Of a stretch of DNA of 49,806 bases, positions 47,061 to 49,806 are shown piece by piece; position 1 is the first letter of the stretch; each line of letters begins with the position of its first letter. The notes under the pieces are model-generated. The model ran no database searches. It was not told where the DNA came from and was given only the letters and a program-made list of their open reading frames with translations. Both the position numbers and the translations under genes were made by a program. The stretch is from Synechococcus sp. Cruz CV12-2-Slac-r. Lineage in GTDB: Bacteria > Cyanobacteriota > Cyanobacteriia > PCC-6307 > Cyanobiaceae. The stretch spans positions 1-49,806 of the forward strand of contig NZ_JAGQEK010000002.1 of assembly GCF_024346075.1 (NCBI RefSeq), read 5' to 3'.

Positions 47061-48614
47061 TTATTTAATATACTCTTTTAATATGCCATTGCGGTTGGGA
47101 TGGCGCAATTTACGTAAAGCTTTTGCCTCTATTTGGCGAATGCGTTCACGTGTTACATCAAATATTTGTCCGATTTCTTCTAGTGTTTTCATCCTGCCAT
47201 CATCTAGGCCGTAGCGCAAACGCAATACATCGCGTTCTCTAGGGCTAAGAGTTGCAAGTACACCCTCAAGATCTTCCCTAAGTAAGTTCTTTGCAACATC
47301 TTGATCAGGATTTTCGATATCAGCTTCAATAAAATCACCAAGTCGTGAATCTTCCTCCTTTCCAATTGGGGTTTCCAAAGAGATCGGAAGCTGAGCTGAT
47401 TTAGCAATAAATCGCAACTTCTCAATGGTCATTTCCATTGATTCGGCGATCTCTTCTTCAGTGGGCTTACGGCCAAATTCTTGGCTAAGTATTTTTGTTG
47501 TTTTCTTAATCCGTGAGATTGTTTCGTATAGATGAACTGGCAAGCGAATTGTGCGGCTTTGATCAGCGATAGCCCTAGTGATTGCTTGACGAATCCACCA
47601 AGTGGCGTATGTGGAGAATTTATAACCTTTTTCGTGGTCAAACTTTTCAGCGGCTCTAATCAAACCAAGACTGCCTTCCTGGATTAGATCCTGAAAAGAT
47701 AAGCCCCGATTCATATATTTTTTAGCAATAGATACAACTAATCGGAGATTAGATTGCACCATTTTTTCCTTTGCCCGCCTGCCAAGCATTAAACGGCGGC
47801 GGAATTTAATCAAAGGCATTTCAACTAATGCTGCCCATTCTTTGTTGTCAGGATAATGACCATTATCCTCTTCGAATTGGTTAGCTAGTTCCTCTAGTTG
47901 TAGTAAATCAGCAATTTTACGCGCCAATTCAATTTCTTCGTCTGCTCGCAGTAGGCGGATGCGGCCTATCTCTTGCAGATAAACCCTAATTGAATCCTCT
48001 GTATAAACTCCTTTAGGTCCGATTTTAATACTTGCGGCCTTTGCAGAGCCCTTAATTTCTTTTGAATCTGATGAAAGCGCATCGGCCATCTCCTGTAACT
48101 CTTCGGCGCTCACTTCGATGGTGGGTTCATCATCAGTTGAAGCTTTTGTCGCGCTTTTAGAGGCAGTTTTTACAGAGCTGGTGCTTGTTTTTTTGGAAGC
48201 TGGTTTAACTGAAGTTTTTGTAGCGGTTTTTGAAGCTGCTTTAGTTGTTGTTTTAGTTGTTGTTTTTAGGGCGGTTTTGGTATTTTTTGTGGCTGGTTTA
48301 GTAGCAGTTTCTGCTTTTGGCTTTGCTGCAGCCTTTGGCTTAGTAGCAGTTTCTGCTTTGGGTTTTGCTACTGCCTTTGGCTTTGCCGCAGTTTCTACTG
48401 TTGTTTTTGCAGCAACCTTTGGCTTTGCCGCAGCCTTTGGTTTTGCCGCAGCCTTCACTGCTACATCAGCCTTAGCTGTGGTTGTTTTTGCTGAGGTTTT
48501 TGCCTTAACAGCAACTTTTTTTACAAGCTTTTCAGCCTTAGGCATAATTTCCGCAAGTGCGGGAATTTCCAGCTCCACAGGGGCCAAGGTTTCAGAAACG
48601 GCAGTAGCAGTCAT
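47061..48614 (-). CDS. rpoD: Principal RNA polymerase sigma factor (SigA) with a Lys/Ala-rich N-terminal tail
   Basis: This is the housekeeping sigma-70 factor. From the ATG at 48614 it has 517 residues. The conserved core starts at [21 protein letters not shown] (region 1.2). Region 2 has [25 protein letters not shown], and region 4 has [30 protein letters not shown]. The core is of group 1 type. Residues about 25-160 form a low-complexity tail of Lys, Ala, Thr, Pro and Ser with repeated AKPKA and TKTTTK units, like histone H1 tails. An in-frame ATG at 48653 would add 13 residues (poor for a start). DUF1824 follows on the same strand. Confidence 0.95.
   Translation of the reverse strand: MTATAVSETLAPVELEIPALAEIMPKAEKLVKKVAVKAKTSAKTTTAKADVAVKAAAKPKAAAKPKVAAKTTVETAAKPKAVAKPKAETATKPKAAAKPKAETATKPATKNTKTALKTTTKTTTKAASKTATKTSVKPASKKTSTSSVKTASKSATKASTDDEPTIEVSAEELQEMADALSSDSKEIKGSAKAASIKIGPKGVYTEDSIRVYLQEIGRIRLLRADEEIELARKIADLLQLEELANQFEEDNGHYPDNKEWAALVEMPLIKFRRRLMLGRRAKEKMVQSNLRLVVSIAKKYMNRGLSFQDLIQEGSLGLIRAAEKFDHEKGYKFSTYATWWIRQAITRAIADQSRTIRLPVHLYETISRIKKTTKILSQEFGRKPTEEEIAESMEMTIEKLRFIAKSAQLPISLETPIGKEEDSRLGDFIEADIENPDQDVAKNLLREDLEGVLATLSPRERDVLRLRYGLDDGRMKTLEEIGQIFDVTRERIRQIEAKALRKLRHPNRNGILKEYIK
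48230..48500 (-). repeat. In-frame direct repeats encoding AKPKA/TATKP units in rpoD
   Basis: Within the rpoD tail the DNA contains imperfect tandem repeats. A unit of about 42 bases starts near 48301 and again near 48342 (each reading tagcagtttctgctt in the given strand). Shorter AAKPKA-coding units occur nearby. Such repeats are prone to copy-number change between strains. Confidence 0.75.
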
Positions 48615-48646
48615 GCGAACAAAAATGCAAACAGGGGATGCAAACA
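48613..48646 (-). repeat. Three 9-base direct repeats at the rpoD start
   Basis: On the given strand ATGCGAACA (48613-48621), ATGCAAACA (48625-48633) and ATGCAAACA (48638-48646) repeat at 12 and 13 bases. In rpoD orientation these are TGTTTGCAT, TGTTTGCAT and TGTTCGCAT, the last reaching into the start codon at 48614. If the ATG at 48653 is used instead, the repeats are coding. Confidence 0.55.
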
Positions 48647-48923
48647 AATGCATGCCTCAACCTGAATGATCAGACCAAGGCAAAAAATTTCTACAGAAAT
48701 TCCGCCATACTCAGCTGGCGAAAGGGTTTAGCAGGGTTGTCAGGGGTGATCGCAGACCCGAAGCAAGCTTCCCAAGGTCTACCCACTGGCTGAAGCTCCG
48801 CTGTGCTTCAGGAGCTGCTGAACAGCCCAACACAAATATCTTAAGAAAAGATCAGAAGATCGGCAAGTAATCAATAAGTGGGTTTGGATAAGAGGTTGGG
48901 GTTTTAAAAACGGCAAATACCTA
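48615..48923. other. Divergent intergenic region between rpoD and priA with hairpin-forming sequence
   Basis: This is the only gap above 300 bases. It should contain the promoters of two divergent genes. I see a 16-base perfect palindrome at 48686-48701 (AATTTC-TACA-GAAATT). A hairpin lies at 48754-48780 (AGACC/GGTCT outside GAAG/CTTC). Two overlapping, mutually exclusive stems lie at 48790-48816: CTGAAGC/GCTTCAG and AGCTCC/GGAGCT. I recognise no known RNA family (no tRNA, SRP RNA, 6S RNA or tmRNA signatures) and no clear coding frame. Confidence 0.6.
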
Positions 48924-49806
48924 GTGGGCGGGCATGTAACGGCTGTAAGTGTATGGGTGGAAGCGGGTCGAGAAGGCCTACTTCTCAGCTACAGCAACGG
49001 CTCTGGCATGGTCTTAGAAGTTGGTGATTTGGTAAGGGTGAAATTACGTGGAAAACTTCACAATGGGTTAGTAAATGAAACAAATGCGGCAATTCCCGAG
49101 GGCATCAGCCTTGAACCTGTACTAGAGCGACTCGAACCTGCGGCAATAAACGAAAAATGGCAAAAGTTACTTATTGCAGTGGCTAATCAATGCCATACAG
49201 CCCCTTTTCAGGTGCTTAAAACCGCCTTACCCAATGGCTGGTTAGGCAAGAAACAACAGGCTGCTGGTTTGGGTCGTAAGCAACTTGTAGCCAGGGCGAT
49301 TCCAAAACATGATCATAGTTATCTAAACCTTGCCACCTCAACTTCTAAAACTTCAACTTCTAAAGCGTCAAAAGCAGTAACTGCAAAGCAGCAACTTTTG
49401 CTCGAACTCTTGCGGCAACAGGGGCCCAAGCCGGTTAAAGAGCTTGTTCTCAATGGATACAGCCGTTCGCTATTGAAGTTGCTTGAGGCAAAGGCCTTAG
49501 TTGAATTAAGCAATCAAACAAAACCGCCCCAGGGCTGGCCTTCTAGCCCGGCAAGAAACCTTGAAATTCCGCCAAATCTCAATCCAGATCAAGCCAATGT
49601 GCTGCAGCTCTTCCAAAATCAGCGCGAGCAAAAGGAATGGCTGCTTTGGGGAGTAACAGGTTCCGGTAAAACTGAGATCTATCTGCGTTGTTGCATTCCT
49701 GAACTGGAAGCCGGCAGGAGCGTGTTAATGCTTACGCCAGAAATTGGTTTAATCCCCCAATTACTGGAACGCTGCCAAAGGCGATTTGGTAATGCTGTAG
49801 TGCCTT
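48924..49806 (+). CDS. priA: Primosomal protein N' (PriA replication-restart helicase), 3' truncated by the window
   Basis: PriA reloads the replisome at stalled forks as a 3'-5' DNA helicase. The reading frame is open from 48822 to the window end. No ATG is found near the expected N terminus, and GTG at 48924 gives MGGHVTAVSVWVEAGREG, which fits the PriA start VxVWLEAGREG seen in picocyanobacteria; this start is tentative. The N-terminal 3'-DNA-binding domain is followed by a winged-helix-like part with a Ser/Thr/Lys-rich stretch (STSKTSTSK) near residue 140. The helicase Walker A motif GVTGSGKTEIYL lies near 49640-49675, then TPEIGLIPQLLERCQRRFG. The zinc fingers and DEAH-type motif lie beyond the window. 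Confidence 0.88.
   Translation, partial: MGGHVTAVSVWVEAGREGLLLSYSNGSGMVLEVGDLVRVKLRGKLHNGLVNETNAAIPEGISLEPVLERLEPAAINEKWQKLLIAVANQCHTAPFQVLKTALPNGWLGKKQQAAGLGRKQLVARAIPKHDHSYLNLATSTSKTSTSKASKAVTAKQQLLLELLRQQGPKPVKELVLNGYSRSLLKLLEAKALVELSNQTKPPQGWPSSPARNLEIPPNLNPDQANVLQLFQNQREQKEWLLWGVTGSGKTEIYLRCCIPELEAGRSVLMLTPEIGLIPQLLERCQRRFGNAVVP

Noticed and set aside
48118-48669. A 183-residue, very hydrophobic open frame on the plus strand
   Set aside because: It is the antisense image of the Lys/Ala-rich tail of SigA. The codons for Lys, Ala and Thr read as Phe, Leu, Val and Ala on the other strand, which only looks like a membrane protein.
1-49806. Defence island, prophage, CRISPR, insertion sequence or biosynthetic cluster
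   Set aside because: No integrase, transposase, repeat-spacer pattern, restriction system, toxin-antitoxin pair or polyketide or peptide synthase was seen. All large frames fit core or conserved cyanobacterial genes.
1-49806. tRNA or rRNA genes
   Set aside because: All gaps but one are shorter than about 100 bases, and the largest gap has no tRNA T-arm (GGTTCAA-like) or CCA-end pattern.

Overview
The window is a gene-dense stretch of a cyanobacterial chromosome, most likely from the alpha-cyanobacterial Synechococcus/Cyanobium/Prochlorococcus lineage with moderate GC. The evidence is the gene content: menB and menD (phylloquinone for photosystem I), petJ (cytochrome c6), ndhD (NDH-1), glgA and glgB (glycogen), a cyanobacterial-type SigA, and families typical of cyanobacteria and plastids (DUF760, DUF4336, Ycf51, DUF1824, DevA). 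Intergenic gaps are tiny, genes often overlap by 1-4 bases, and HIP1 sites are almost absent. The species cannot be fixed from sequence alone. I see no tRNA, rRNA, insertion sequence, integrase, CRISPR array, prophage or defence cassette.

Layout. 1-500: 3' part of a DevA-like ABC ATPase. 500-8100, minus strand: glgA, a membrane protein and murF in one overlapping run; then menD, menB and two tandem YkuD L,D-transpeptidases. 8100-10900: lepB, DUF760, DUF4336 and a family-I pyrophosphatase. 10900-13850, minus: a COG2509 flavoprotein and a DUF697 membrane protein. 13900-15960, plus: two uncharacterised small proteins and trpS. 15970-17300, minus: TM2 protein and an amidase. 17400-24965, plus: thrS, glk, thrB, ndhD and an M3 oligopeptidase. 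24944-31850, minus: TamB-like protein, ROK kinase, proA, folB. 31918-39235, plus: ycf51, a small secreted protein, a CocE-type hydrolase, glgB, hemE, a nucleotide-sugar-epimerase-like protein, petJ. 39290-42526: two small proteins and clpB. 42519-48614, minus: SigA, DUF1824, hemC, a ClC protein, a pterin dehydratase and a GST-like protein. 48615-48923 is the only gap over 300 bases. 48924 to the end: 5' part of priA.

Functional themes. Carbon storage (glgA, glgB and two unrelated glucose kinases), cell-envelope work (murF, two L,D-transpeptidases, an amidase, a TamB-like protein, lepB), photosynthetic electron transport and its cofactors (menB, menD, ndhD, petJ, hemC, hemE), amino acid and translation genes (thrS, thrB, trpS, proA), and core information machinery (SigA, ClpB, PriA).

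I found no convincing new multi-gene system. The signals most worth a second look are local. SigA carries a histone-H1-like Lys/Ala/Pro/Thr tail with in-frame DNA repeats. The rpoD-priA gap can form mutually exclusive hairpins and has 9-base repeats at the rpoD start. The ClC protein lacks the internal proton glutamate and has a proline-rich insert. The TamB-like protein has a possible lipobox. One transpeptidase may start at ATT. Several genes of unknown function are tightly coupled to housekeeping genes.
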